Below the pieces are notes generated by a model, which was not told the origin of the DNA, made no database searches, and saw only the letters and a program-made list of their open reading frames with translations. This document shows, in pieces, positions 34,530-42,201 of a DNA stretch of 46,371 nt; positions within the stretch are counted from its first letter, which is position 1; every line of letters begins with the position of its first letter. Made by a program: the position numbers and the translations under genes. Origin of the DNA: Candidatus Heimdallarchaeota archaeon (GTDB taxonomy: Archaea > Asgardarchaeota > Heimdallarchaeia > Hodarchaeales > Hodarchaeaceae); NCBI GenBank assembly GCA_020353515.1, contig CP070695.1, positions 47,485-93,855 of the forward strand, written 5' to 3'.

Positions 34530-34701
34530 CTAAAGAAACATCATTAAAACTGAATGCCCTCGGACGATCCTTCTGTGGGCGACCACGCCCAAAACTTACA
34601 ACAATACCGTTTTCGCCAACTTCAACAACCTTTACTGTCTTGCCAACAACTTTTGGACAAACCTCACATCGATTAATCTTTACAGTATCACCTACGTTCA
34701 T
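34498..34701 (-). CDS. Small beta-barrel protein, KOW/SH3-like
   Basis: 67 residues from ATG 34701 with TGAGG upstream. The pattern VGDTVKINRC, then VVGKTVKVVEVGENGIVVSFGRGRP resembles an SH3-like or KOW barrel with a G-x-V-x-V-x-x-V core. Such domains bind RNA, RNA polymerase or ribosomal proteins. It contains one C-x2-C (CEVC). It overlaps its neighbours in a tight operon. Confidence 0.68.
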   Translation of the reverse strand: MNVGDTVKINRCEVCPKVVGKTVKVVEVGENGIVVSFGRGRPQKDRPRAFSFNDVSLVDQNEQKTTS

Positions 34702-35128
34702 TTTGAACCTCACTTTCTTGATCATCTACAAAAATTCCTATTCCAATTTTAATTACAAGTTTTAATATATTATCTTCTAATTTTATTATCATATTATGTT
34801 TAATTGGTATCACAATATTATCAATATTTATAGACAAATTAAATTCATTAGCTAAAGAGTAAATCATGTTAATGATTTTTAATGAGAACATATCTATTAA
34901 ATAGCTCTCATTACAGTTATTTAATGTAAAATTAAAATCCATCATCGGAATAATAATACTATTTTCTGTGGTATCAGTACATACTTGTTCTGTATCTTGT
35001 GAATAATATGCTACTCTTGGGACAGATGTATAAAAATCTACTGGATACTCCGGAATAATATGATCTGATAGATATTCCACGCAATTATTAAATGGCCCAA
35101 GATTTAATGTTACATCGTGTCCGTTCAT
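34688..35128 (-). CDS. Uncharacterised protein, paralogue-like neighbour of 35125 gene
   Basis: 146 residues with strands and short helices, no cysteine pairs or membrane segment. Like the adjacent upstream protein it ends with a hydrophobic sheet-like stretch (KHNMIIKLEDNILKLVIKIGIGI). Its ATG overlaps the upstream stop (ATGA). Function unknown. Confidence 0.65.
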   Translation of the reverse strand: MNGHDVTLNLGPFNNCVEYLSDHIIPEYPVDFYTSVPRVAYYSQDTEQVCTDTTENSIIIPMMDFNFTLNNCNESYLIDMFSLKIINMIYSLANEFNLSINIDNIVIPIKHNMIIKLEDNILKLVIKIGIGIFVDDQESEVQNERR

Positions 35129-35586
35129 AATTCATTTACCTGCCATGAATTTAATAATGTTTCAATAATTTTAACTTTAAATTCCCTCAATTCAAACCCC
35201 AATATATTTATTTTTGAATTAAATTGTTTACTAAATTTAATAGCACGATCCATCATAAATTTTAACTGTTCTTGCGTCGGCAAAGAATCAATATTAATTG
35301 GTATAGCTATATCCTTATAGTCTTCTCCCCAAACAGTAGAACATTTATACCACCCATTTTCATCGTTAAATCCGGTAATTAAATCTTCAAATTCATCAAT
35401 TCTATCCGAACATTCTTCTCGAAATATTTTATTTGCACTTATTGCAACATTTCGAATTAGCACTTCATTGCGCAAGCCATTACCATTGTCAACACCGGTA
35501 ATATAGGAACACATTTGTCTTTCAAAATTGCCAGTATACGAATCGGTCTTAATAATAAATAAATAACAATCATTATTCGGGATCAT
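35125..35586 (-). CDS. Uncharacterised phage protein
   Basis: 153 residues from ATG 35586, seven nucleotides after AGGA; ATG 35592 is too close to that site. It begins with a beta-strand-rich segment (CYLFIIKTDSYTGNFERQMCSY) and carries a central acidic region (RIDEFEDLITGFNDENGWYKC). The first segment with TGNFERQ resembles small phage proteins that share the head of unknown-function families, but I cannot place it. It is the first of three overlapping genes. Confidence 0.65.
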   Translation of the reverse strand: MIPNNDCYLFIIKTDSYTGNFERQMCSYITGVDNGNGLRNEVLIRNVAISANKIFREECSDRIDEFEDLITGFNDENGWYKCSTVWGEDYKDIAIPINIDSLPTQEQLKFMMDRAIKFSKQFNSKINILGFELREFKVKIIETLLNSWQVNEL

Positions 35587-35620
35587 AGCCATTTCCTTTC
35601 TCTATATTATTATATGATAA

Positions 35621-35821
35621 TTATGTCGGTTTTTTCAAACCAATTTCATAATTTTCTGGATCATCTGATATAGAAATATCCGGGTAAAAATCATGAATCT
35701 TTTCACATTGCCAACAAACAAAACCATTTACATCTAAAACCGTTAAATCTGAAGTGTCACCATCACAAACCCAGTTGACAGAATCACACTGATCACATAT
35801 AATTTTATACCAAGTTTCCAT
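35621..35821 (-). CDS. Small zinc-ribbon protein
   Basis: 66 residues with CDQC (residues 9-12) and CWQC (35-38), a classic two-pair zinc ribbon, then an acidic tail. ATG 35821 follows directly after the stop of the 35822-35869 frame. No ribosome-binding site is visible, which supports translational coupling. Confidence 0.68.
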   Translation of the reverse strand: METWYKIICDQCDSVNWVCDGDTSDLTVLDVNGFVCWQCEKIHDFYPDISISDDPENYEIGLKKPT

Positions 35822-35869
35822 TTATATCACAATACTAACCTTCTTGTTTGGTCCAATATAATGTAGCAT
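35822..35869 (-). CDS. Possible 15-residue leader peptide
   Basis: An ATG at 35869 starts a 15-codon frame (LHYIGPNKKVSIVI) that ends with TAA one base before the ATG of the zinc-ribbon gene. It follows the 35871-35948 frame by one nucleotide. Its placement suggests coupled translation, but length makes it weak. Confidence 0.28.
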   Translation of the reverse strand: MLHYIGPNKKVSIVI

Positions 35870-35870
35870 T

Positions 35871-35948
35871 TTACCAACCTTTCGATGTCTTAATAGCCCT
35901 AGCAATAGATATAACTGCGTCAGCCGCTATTCCACGTTGTGCCTTCAT
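35871..35948 (-). CDS. Possible 25-residue microprotein
   Basis: ATG 35948 with AAAGGAG upstream (13-nt spacing, long) gives a 25-residue peptide, Ala/Ile-rich with basic residues (KAQRGIAADAVISIARAIK). It fills the gap after the DUF3326 gene and looks like an amphipathic helix. No homology recognised. Confidence 0.35.
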   Translation of the reverse strand: MKAQRGIAADAVISIARAIKTSKGW

Positions 35949-35980
35949 TGATATTATTCAACTCCTTTTAAACATAATTT

Positions 35981-37216
35981 TTATCTAGACACTTTAACTT
36001 TAGATATTGGTCTGCGTAATGATTCAATACTGATACCTGATCGCAAAGCAGTTACAGCACCAACCGCCTCCATATAATTACCAACTACAATAGCATTTAC
36101 ATAATTAGTACAATCTATACTTCCTATTTCTAAATTATCATCAACAGCAATAATAGGAATATCTCTCTGTTGCGCTGCTAACATTGGGACACCTAAACAT
36201 CTCCTTGGAATAACCAAACAGGATACATCAGGGCTAGAGTTAATGATTTGTGGTGCTCGATGTAAACCTTTCAGAATACAAGGCAAATATGTACGAGAAA
36301 CTGTTTCCGCTGCACATCGTGGATCAACAATACCGAAATCAATTTGTTCAACTTCCTGCGATTCCATCATTGGGGCATGCGCACAAGGTACCTGAAAACA
36401 ATGGGATATTGCATGTGTTAACATTGCCTCAACACCACCCCATGGATTTACTCCACCATTCCGATAGTAATAATCACGAACCTCAGCAGCAATTGTAGTT
36501 AATGATGTTATTGCCACAGCATCATAAATATTTTTACGATTATGGAGTATGTCAAATAACTCTTCCATCCCTTCAATAGTACCCGCTGCTCGACCTCCAC
36601 TTGACCAACCAGTTTTCATAGTAAATGGATTTTTTAGAACTACTATCTCTGGGCAATTTAATCCATAAGTAACTCTAGCAGCATTAACAACATTGATAGC
36701 AGCATCAATATAAATTGGATCGGCAGAACCGTCTATAATAACCAGTACACGATTTTGTCTAACTTCTTGTAAACCAATATTACCGAGTAGATATTGTGTC
36801 AATGAATATCCTTCAGTATACAAGGTATTTTCTGTCATTTCGTTAATATCTGAGGCATTAACAACATTAGGGTGAGTTACAAGTCTATCACACACGGAAG
36901 CCATTAATCTAGCAGTAGCACCACCATCCCCAGCATGACCACCCACAGAGGCACCTAAACCAGTGGGAATAATCAAAGCTACCCTAAATTTATCATCATT
37001 TCTAAATTTTTCTGACATATTCATAGAATAAGTGCTTGGATATAAATCGCAATTAATTCCACGAATAACATTGATACTACAATAAAATTTATCATCTTTA
37101 ATTTTTTCTACAACAAATCTAATAAGTACCTCATTATTATCATTCCATAAACGAACACCAAGCATAGATAATTCAGAAAGACAATTTAAAACAACGGATC
37201 GTTCTATAACTTGCAT
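35981..37216 (-). CDS. DUF3326 family protein
   Basis: 411 residues. The family hallmarks are all present: ALIIPTGLGASVGGHAGDGGATARLMASVCDRLVTHPNVVNASD near residues 79-122, then LYTEGYSL, GGVNPWGGVEAMLTHAIS, VPCAHAP, PRCAAETVSRTYLPCILKGLHRAPQI and a final IIAVDDN. DUF3326 is known mainly from cyanobacteria and plants and has no established biochemical role as far as I know. The first 75 residues are an extra N-terminal segment. The gene lies four bases after the S-adenosylmethionine-decarboxylase-like gene and shares its operon, which suggests a joint metabolic function (inference). ATG 37216 after AAGGGA. Confidence 0.9.
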   Translation of the reverse strand: MQVIERSVVLNCLSELSMLGVRLWNDNNEVLIRFVVEKIKDDKFYCSINVIRGINCDLYPSTYSMNMSEKFRNDDKFRVALIIPTGLGASVGGHAGDGGATARLMASVCDRLVTHPNVVNASDINEMTENTLYTEGYSLTQYLLGNIGLQEVRQNRVLVIIDGSADPIYIDAAINVVNAARVTYGLNCPEIVVLKNPFTMKTGWSSGGRAAGTIEGMEELFDILHNRKNIYDAVAITSLTTIAAEVRDYYYRNGGVNPWGGVEAMLTHAISHCFQVPCAHAPMMESQEVEQIDFGIVDPRCAAETVSRTYLPCILKGLHRAPQIINSSPDVSCLVIPRRCLGVPMLAAQQRDIPIIAVDDNLEIGSIDCTNYVNAIVVGNYMEAVGAVTALRSGISIESLRRPISKVKVSR

Positions 37217-37219
37217 AAA

Positions 37220-37594
37220 TTATTCCCTTATTACTATAGTATCATTACATAAACCAGCACCAAACCAATTTACTGTGAAATTATAAGCCAGATCACAATC
37301 AAAATCTTTACAAGAAAATATATTTATATAAACTTTACCAAGTTTTGTTAAGGAATGAACAATAATAGTACTAGTTAAGATAAATTGTACAGCACTTACA
37401 CCACAGGTCTTAGGATTAGTTTGACATTCTTCCAGTGGTAATCCTTCATCATCCCAAAAATACCTATCCTGAGCCCGCATGTCAATAAGTTTACAAAGCT
37501 TATCGAAATAATTACCTATAGATTCCCTTGTAAAAGTATCAACATTACACTCACTTAAATCAAGAATCAATTCTTTCCCATATGGTTCTACCAT
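37220..37594 (-). CDS. S-adenosylmethionine decarboxylase-like protein (SpeD family)
   Basis: 124 residues, the size of bacterial SpeD. It opens with GKELILDLSECN and has GVSAVQFILTSTIIVHSLTKLG leading to INIFSCKDFD. Ser75, His80 and Cys95 have exactly the spacing of the pyruvoyl serine, His and Cys of Thermotoga maritima SpeD (63, 68, 83). However, the usual Glu-Ser-His processing site reads Thr-Ser-Thr, so self-cleavage or substrate may differ; phage SpeD relatives with other amino-acid substrates are known. The classic product would feed spermidine synthesis. Start ATG 37594 with GGGAGGT upstream. It is coupled to the DUF3326 gene. Confidence 0.82.
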   Translation of the reverse strand: MVEPYGKELILDLSECNVDTFTRESIGNYFDKLCKLIDMRAQDRYFWDDEGLPLEECQTNPKTCGVSAVQFILTSTIIVHSLTKLGKVYINIFSCKDFDCDLAYNFTVNWFGAGLCNDTIVIRE

Positions 37595-37637
37595 CTATAC
37601 CTCCCAACAATATAATATTTAATAACAATATGGTGCT

Positions 37638-37718
37638 TTATTTGTCGTTAACATACCTCACAATCACTCCGAAATCTCTTAAGACATTCTTTCCATACAT
37701 ATACATTGAAGCACGCAT
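37638..37718 (-). CDS. Possible 26-residue microprotein
   Basis: ATG 37718 starts a 26-codon frame (RASMYMYGKNVLRDFGVIV...) ending before the SpeD-like gene. A natural-looking hydrophobic/basic pattern is the only support; no ribosome-binding site is clear. Confidence 0.3.
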   Translation of the reverse strand: MRASMYMYGKNVLRDFGVIVRYVNDK

Positions 37719-37745
37719 TCTAGATCAATGGAAATTACTGGAATA

Positions 37746-37922
37746 TTATCTATCCCTAACATAATTTTTTTCCTTTATTGGAACTATAATATCTTTCGAA
37801 TTAATAATTCTTTCCGGACAGAAACCTGCAATATTAATACCACCATGCGGTGGAATAATATAAACATTATTTATTAATCTAGTTGCTTCCCACCAAAATT
37901 TACAGCGTGGACATTGGCCCAA
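37746..37922 (-). CDS. 58-residue zinc-finger-like protein with non-ATG start
   Basis: The frame is closed upstream by a stop and has no ATG; TTG 37922 is the best start. It encodes GQCPRCKFWWEATRL, then NVYIIPPHGGIN and GFCPERI. The CPRC pair, a later Cys and a conserved-looking HGG suggest a small zinc protein. Missing ATG and ribosome-binding site could also mean a decayed gene. Confidence 0.48.
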   Translation of the reverse strand: MGQCPRCKFWWEATRLINNVYIIPPHGGINIAGFCPERIINSKDIIVPIKEKNYVRDR

Positions 37923-38005
37923 ATATTTATTCGTTATTTACTTTAATTTAGACTCTATGTTATTTTTATTACTAATATTACATACAAATATCTTAATTTC
38001 ATCTA

Positions 38006-38284
38006 TTATTTGAACCAAATCTGTGGACGAAAATTCCTAATTTTTGCAGTAGTAATGGTGCGCATATTTGAAATATGCTCTATTTTTTCAGGGTTTTTTC
38101 TGATACAATCATCACATATTATAATACGAATAAATTCATCAGAATCATCATGAGGATCAAAAATTGTTGATCCATAATTACCGTTAGAACGAAACCATAA
38201 TCCACCATAAACTGGATAACCTATCGTTGGATCAGACCCATTAGTAACATTCAAATCTTTATCACAACAAAAACATTTATTCAT
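38006..38284 (-). CDS. Zinc-ribbon protein with GYPVYGGLWFRS motif
   Basis: 92 residues from ATG 38284 (TTG 38290 is the alternative and has better ribosome-site spacing). Two cysteine pairs, CFCC at 4-7 and CDDC near 58, flank IGYPVYGGLWFRSNGNYGSTIFD, a pattern typical of small phage proteins where the pairs form one zinc ribbon. Likely nucleic-acid or protein binding. No further assignment. Confidence 0.7.
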   Translation of the reverse strand: MNKCFCCDKDLNVTNGSDPTIGYPVYGGLWFRSNGNYGSTIFDPHDDSDEFIRIIICDDCIRKNPEKIEHISNMRTITTAKIRNFRPQIWFK

Positions 38285-38326
38285 TTTCAAAAATCAACTC
38301 CCTGTTATCATAATAATATTAATTTC

Positions 38327-38509
38327 TTATGGACCAGGATAGTCCAGAATATATCTATCAACAGAATTTTCAAATCTAAGCACAATATCATCAAGTCTAA
38401 TTAAGATATTATCAAGCCTATCACACAAGACATTATTAGCCTGATACATTCTCTCTGTAGCATCCATCATAATACGTGCAGCTTTCATCTGACCTTCATC
38501 GCTAATCAT
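38327..38509 (-). CDS. Small helical protein
   Basis: 60 residues from ATG 38509, six nucleotides after AAAGGA; ATG 38524 is an alternative. It forms one or two amphipathic helices (AARIMMDATERMYQANNVL, then RLDNILIRLDDIVLRFENS), a probable coiled coil. No family recognised. Confidence 0.58.
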   Translation of the reverse strand: MISDEGQMKAARIMMDATERMYQANNVLCDRLDNILIRLDDIVLRFENSVDRYILDYPGP

Positions 38510-38534
38510 ACTATGTCCTTTCATTATAATTTTT

Positions 38535-38777
38535 CTATCTATGCCCCACAATCAGCTCATATATTCCATATGCAGTTCCTAAAACAAATATTATATAAAA
38601 GATGATAGCTGGAATGCCAAGTATTATTATTGCGGCAATCCACATATATAAACCATCATTAGTCCATATTGCCATTGGAGGTAATATTAAAAATGATAAA
38701 ATATATGCCACAACGTAAATCACCGATATAATACGCCTTAATATGCGCAAAGTAGATCTAGTATTTTTTTCACACAT
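38535..38777 (-). CDS. Small two-helix membrane protein
   Basis: 80 residues from ATG 38777, with GGAAGA eight nucleotides upstream. Two hydrophobic segments (VIYVVAYILSFLILPPMAIW and MWIAAIIILGIPAIIFYIIFV) separated by a short polar turn indicate an inner-membrane hairpin with a basic N-terminus. Holin-like size and topology are possible, but no lysin gene is adjacent, so a lysis role is unsupported. Confidence 0.65.
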   Translation of the reverse strand: MCEKNTRSTLRILRRIISVIYVVAYILSFLILPPMAIWTNDGLYMWIAAIIILGIPAIIFYIIFVLGTAYGIYELIVGHR

Positions 38778-38831
38778 TTTATAATCTTCCAAATTTTGAA
38801 TATCTCCTCAAAAATTAATTTTACTTGTCTT

Positions 38832-39098
38832 TTACCAGCCTATACCGTACATTCGATGCTCATATCCACGTTTTGTCACAGGAATCCAACGACCACATTC
38901 TTCACCCGACTGTTCCATTTTCCCTACATAAAATAAATAATATATTACTTCATCGCTAGAAAACGCACGATAATATCTTTCTATTCTACCCTTAGTTATC
39001 TCTGGTGGATCATTAAGAACACAAATTTCCTTTTCCTTTTTACAACCAGACATCAAAATAACAGAAAAAATCAAAATCAATATAATCCTATTAAACAT
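38832..39098 (-). CDS. Putative lipoprotein with NDPPEIT motif
   Basis: 88 residues with a signal peptide and lipobox (LMSGC, Cys19). The mature part carries CVLNDPPEITKGRIE and a C-terminal WIPVTKRGYEHRMYG. The same two segments occur in the 42202-42510 product (CIINDPPEITGGFIG; WVRVTEYEYDYRIYG), so they are paralogues, one lipid-anchored and one membrane-anchored. It should face the periplasm or envelope and may be a superinfection-exclusion or lysis accessory (inference). Confidence 0.7.
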   Translation of the reverse strand: MFNRIILILIFSVILMSGCKKEKEICVLNDPPEITKGRIERYYRAFSSDEVIYYLFYVGKMEQSGEECGRWIPVTKRGYEHRMYGIGW

Positions 39099-39205
39099 CA
39101 GAACAATCCCCTTATAAGAAATTATACAAAATCACAGGTAAATAATAACATTTAAAAATATTTCAAATATATCCACACCCCATAATTAATTAATCTAAAC
39201 TTATT

Positions 39206-39529
39206 CTAATATAAAACTGGACAACCATTTCTCAATAAACAAAGTATTAAACCAGTATCACATAAATCTAGGCAAAAGTCTTTACTCATTTTTGCAAGTT
39301 TAGTACAATAAAACCATTCAATACCACCGGGATCAGGTAATTTATTACATTCATTCATATCATCATGATATTGATTTACACAAGAAGCATCGCAATCGAT
39401 TTTATCTGTGTGACAAGATTCGCAAACAGTGGGGACTTCTCCACTATCACGTAACTTACTATTAATAGTTGTGGTGTGTAATGTACATCCACCAAATATT
39501 GTAATCATACATACTACTAGCTTTTTCAT
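39206..39529 (-). CDS. Cysteine-rich putative lipoprotein
   Basis: 107 residues with a short signal peptide ending in IFGGC (Cys15), then ten or more cysteines including CESCHTDK, CDASC and CLDLC. The density of cysteines suggests disulphides in the periplasm. Start ATG 39529. No family recognised. Confidence 0.65.
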   Translation of the reverse strand: MKKLVVCMITIFGGCTLHTTTINSKLRDSGEVPTVCESCHTDKIDCDASCVNQYHDDMNECNKLPDPGGIEWFYCTKLAKMSKDFCLDLCDTGLILCLLRNGCPVLY

Positions 39530-39656
39530 TTTTATTCCTTTAAATCAAAATTTTTCAACCCAATAATATATTTACAACAATTAGAAATAGAACACGAAAC
39601 CAGTCAATATAAATTTGTTTTAAACATATATTACAATTCATCAATTCTCAATATAT

Positions 39657-39977
39657 TTATTCTTCCTCCAATGATTCAAATATATTTTTAGGATAATCAG
39701 GAAGTGGATAATCGGAGTAAATACATCGTACTGGCCGATTAAACACAGACTTTATACCACAATATGGACACATAATACTGTATTGGGTAGCAAGTTTACC
39801 TTTAGGAATAAACCGACAAAGTGGTCTATTACAATTCCTACATCCCTCACACATAATATAATGTGATTGTCTAAATTCTCTCTTAATATTTTGTCGTCGA
39901 TAATAATAAATAGTACAATTCCATAATGACGGACCCACCCAAACAGATAGAACAATCAAACCAATTATCACCAACAA
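39657..39977 (-). CDS. Membrane-anchored zinc-finger protein
   Basis: 106 residues beginning at a run of non-ATG starts (TTG 39977, TTG 39974, GTG 39971). A single N-terminal hydrophobic helix (LVIIGLIVLSVWVGPSLW) is followed by a basic region and two Cys pairs, CEGCRNC and CPYCG, ending with acidic residues (FESLEEE). It looks like a cytoplasmic zinc domain tethered to the membrane. Start uncertain. Confidence 0.55.
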   Translation of the reverse strand: MLVIIGLIVLSVWVGPSLWNCTIYYYRRQNIKREFRQSHYIMCEGCRNCNRPLCRFIPKGKLATQYSIMCPYCGIKSVFNRPVRCIYSDYPLPDYPKNIFESLEEE

Positions 39978-39991
39978 TTGGCATCAACGAA

Positions 39992-40102
39992 TCAATCTCT
40001 GTTTCCACATATAATAATAATCCTTTCTTTTGGGTCATCACCATTGATATTAATTTCAACTTCAAGAATTTGTCCACAACCAAAACATTTAATTTGATTC
40101 AT
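39992..40102 (-). CDS. 36-residue zinc-binding microprotein
   Basis: ATG 40102 opens a 36-codon frame with CFGCG at residues 6-10 and a lone Cys near residue 32. It ends 15 bp before the first start candidate of the next gene. An AGGA-like site lies 12 nt upstream. It fits the series of tiny zinc proteins of this region. Confidence 0.45.
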   Translation of the reverse strand: MNQIKCFGCGQILEVEININGDDPKERIIIICGNRD

Positions 40103-40225
40103 ATTTCAATCAATCCTCATCAACAACCCAGCATACTCATTTATCATATTATATAATTAATCAACCGATATATTTCTTAAAACCTAAAAATTAGCTAATT
40201 CTAATCCAAAATAATTTATAAACAC

Positions 40226-40987
40226 CTATTCTTTTGCGCACCCTGGCCAATGATAACTGTGCTTGGTTTCACCCATATCGATCAAAAACCATCGTTGATC
40301 ATGTTCTGACCACATCCAATCAACAGACCATTTCCCACCCAAAGTAGCCCCTACTAAACTACTCAGTTTGGTCAATAATTCAATTTCAGAATCTGTCTCG
40401 ATATTAATTTCATCAAGTAATTCTTTCCATCGACCAACGGAAACTGGACTATTATAAAATGCTTCTGGTGGCCAATATGGATGATGACATATAACCTGAT
40501 CATCATTAACAAAATAACGCCTTTCTTTAACTATGGGCATATGACCATAAAAAGCAAAAAAAGCAGGACAAGTAAGTATTTGTTCCCTAACTACCCAACA
40601 ATCTGTTGGAAATCCAATTAGATCGGCCATTGCGCTAGTTTCGACCAGTTTAAAAATACTTGATCTAACTTGTTGGGGATTTTTTACACTACAACTTTTC
40701 ACCCAATGATGTTTGTCGCTCAAAAAATCCGTACGTAAAAACATTGGCCATCCAACCTCATTACCAGCCTTTATTATCCAATTACAAAATGAATCATAAT
40801 CAGGTGGTTTTTTATTATCCAATAAACAAATTAAATTATGATTCTGATGACGACGAATAATTTTGGTTTTAGGAACAAATATATCAGGATGAGATGGTAA
40901 TCTTGGAAACCACCAAGAAAATCTCGTCCGATTATTAGGATCACTTCTCATTTTTGCCAAATCAATCCATGTTTGTTGATTAATCAT
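40226..40987 (-). CDS. ATP-grasp protein, second type
   Basis: 253 residues. WPMFLRTDFLSDKHHWVKSC and FPTDCWVVREQ, then PIVKERRYF, HHPYWPPEAF, GKWSVDWMWSEHDQRW and LIDMGETKHSYHW follow the ATP-grasp layout, the last supplying metal ligands. This subgroup is common in large phages and lacks known substrates. It differs from the DUF4343-type at 31579-32376. The ATG overlaps the Hsp20 gene's stop (8 bp), so it is coupled to that chaperone gene. Confidence 0.82.
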   Translation of the reverse strand: MINQQTWIDLAKMRSDPNNRTRFSWWFPRLPSHPDIFVPKTKIIRRHQNHNLICLLDNKKPPDYDSFCNWIIKAGNEVGWPMFLRTDFLSDKHHWVKSCSVKNPQQVRSSIFKLVETSAMADLIGFPTDCWVVREQILTCPAFFAFYGHMPIVKERRYFVNDDQVICHHPYWPPEAFYNSPVSVGRWKELLDEINIETDSEIELLTKLSSLVGATLGGKWSVDWMWSEHDQRWFLIDMGETKHSYHWPGCAKE

Positions 40988-41309
40988 TGATAGATATCCT
41001 CTTTAAATCCATTTCTTTCGATCTAACAATAACAATGGTTAAAACACCATTTTTTAAAGTAGCTGAAATATTTTCTGACTTAACACCATTGTTAACGGAA
41101 AATTCTTTATGTAATTCTCGATTACCGATTTTACCATCAACAATAATAAATTTATCATTTTCTAAAAATACATTTAATGTTTCTTTATTAAAACCCGGTA
41201 CCAACAATTCTAGAACAGTATTATTTTTTTTATCGATATAGATTCTATCAGATAAATCAAAATAAGGATATACTGACCAATTCCACCAGAACAAATCATC
41301 TACTGCCAT
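40980..41309 (-). CDS. Small heat-shock protein (Hsp20 family)
   Basis: 109 residues with an alpha-crystallin domain: VLELLVPGFNKETLNVFLENDKFIIVDG, then HKEFSVNNGVKSENISATLKNGVLTIVI. The GVLTI strand is the family marker; the IXI tail may be RISIND. The N-terminal arm is short (about 20 residues, Trp-rich). Small heat-shock proteins occur in cyanophages and other large phages, where they may help assembly of virion proteins. ATG 41309 with AAGGAGA upstream. Cotranscribed with the ATP-grasp gene. Confidence 0.88.
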   Translation of the reverse strand: MAVDDLFWWNWSVYPYFDLSDRIYIDKKNNTVLELLVPGFNKETLNVFLENDKFIIVDGKIGNRELHKEFSVNNGVKSENISATLKNGVLTIVIVRSKEMDLKRISIND

Positions 41310-41336
41310 TTTATTCTCCTTGTATCCATAGTACCC

Positions 41337-41537
41337 TCAAATAATCCTCTCCATATCGAGAATCCTTATATCTCTAATATGTTTTTCTAATACCCCCAAT
41401 TTATATATATTTATATATGTTTCACCATTATTAACCGCCTTTATAATTCTTTTGGTCAATTTAGGTATTAACTTTTCAACAGCAATTTCCCAACTCTGCT
41501 CAGCATTAGCATTAGCTTTTGGTAAATCATCTTTCAT
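41337..41537 (-). CDS. Small uncharacterised protein
   Basis: 66 residues, helical and basic in the middle (LIPKLTKRIIKAVNNGETYINIYKLG), ATG 41537 with AAGGGA seven nucleotides upstream. It lies between the Hsp20 gene and the 41575-41973 gene. No motif recognised. Confidence 0.6.
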   Translation of the reverse strand: MKDDLPKANANAEQSWEIAVEKLIPKLTKRIIKAVNNGETYINIYKLGVLEKHIRDIRILDMERII

Positions 41538-41574
41538 TTTTGATTCCCTTCAATATTCAGAATATTTTATTTCA

Positions 41575-41973
41575 TCAATCTGCCCGCCCCATAATTGGTA
41601 AGTTAGCTTCAATCGTAAAACGGTCGGCAACTGCAACCCCCTTGATCACTTGTGTTAATAATTTCAGGAATTTACGGCGCACATACAAGGTAGCCATCGG
41701 TTCTTCCGATCCAGCCGTCCATTCTATTTGAAATCGAAATTCATCATCAGCCTTAATTGCTTGTCCCGCAGCTATCGACAACATATGCACGCGATCAAAC
41801 AACTTAAATGGCCCATTGACTGAAGTAAAATAAACATAGGCTGGATTTTCATCATCACCCTCACAACTTGCCAAAGTTAATAAATCCTCGAAACAATTGA
41901 TAGATTCGACAAGTGACGCAACCTTTTCATCAACCCATGCATTAACTTTTATTAATATCTCATTATGTTTCAT
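41575..41973 (-). CDS. Uncharacterised protein, less AT-rich than neighbours
   Basis: 132 residues from ATG 41973 (AGGA seven nucleotides upstream). The protein contains a helical N-terminus (VNAWVDEKVASLVES), LASCEGDDENPAYVYF, a central FDRVHMLSIAAGQA and a C-terminal strand LYVRRKFLKLLTQVIKG. The CEG-DD-x-NPAYVYF phrase resembles phage proteins of unknown function. The higher G+C of this gene than its neighbours hints at a different history. Confidence 0.68.
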   Translation of the reverse strand: MKHNEILIKVNAWVDEKVASLVESINCFEDLLTLASCEGDDENPAYVYFTSVNGPFKLFDRVHMLSIAAGQAIKADDEFRFQIEWTAGSEEPMATLYVRRKFLKLLTQVIKGVAVADRFTIEANLPIMGRAD

Positions 41974-41981
41974 TAACATTC

Positions 41982-42137
41982 CTAACAATATCCATTAGAC
42001 AAAGCCCCTTCTATACACGATCTACAAATTTGTACTATTATAACGGTATGCGCAGGTTTGTCTTTTTCTAATGTAGTGTCCAATGTAGTTATTTTAAGTT
42101 TTTCTCCACATGAACAGAATACTTCAGTATTATCCAT
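41982..42137 (-). CDS. 51-residue zinc-ribbon microprotein
   Basis: ATG 42137 with AGGGTG seven nucleotides upstream opens a 51-codon frame. CSCGEKL at residues 8-14 and CRSC at 38-41 form a zinc ribbon. Its stop lies 8 bp before the next start at 41973. The ribosome-binding site and paired cysteines support reality. Confidence 0.65.
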   Translation of the reverse strand: MDNTEVFCSCGEKLKITTLDTTLEKDKPAHTVIIVQICRSCIEGALSNGYC

Positions 42138-42201
42138 TCTTTATCACCCTTTCACTAAATATTATGGTTCTATTGTTTCTAAAGATGTATCAAACCACAA
42201 T

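Noticed and set aside
38535..38777. Holin
   Set aside because: Two membrane helices fit, but no endolysin or spanin-like cassette is adjacent; topology alone is insufficient.
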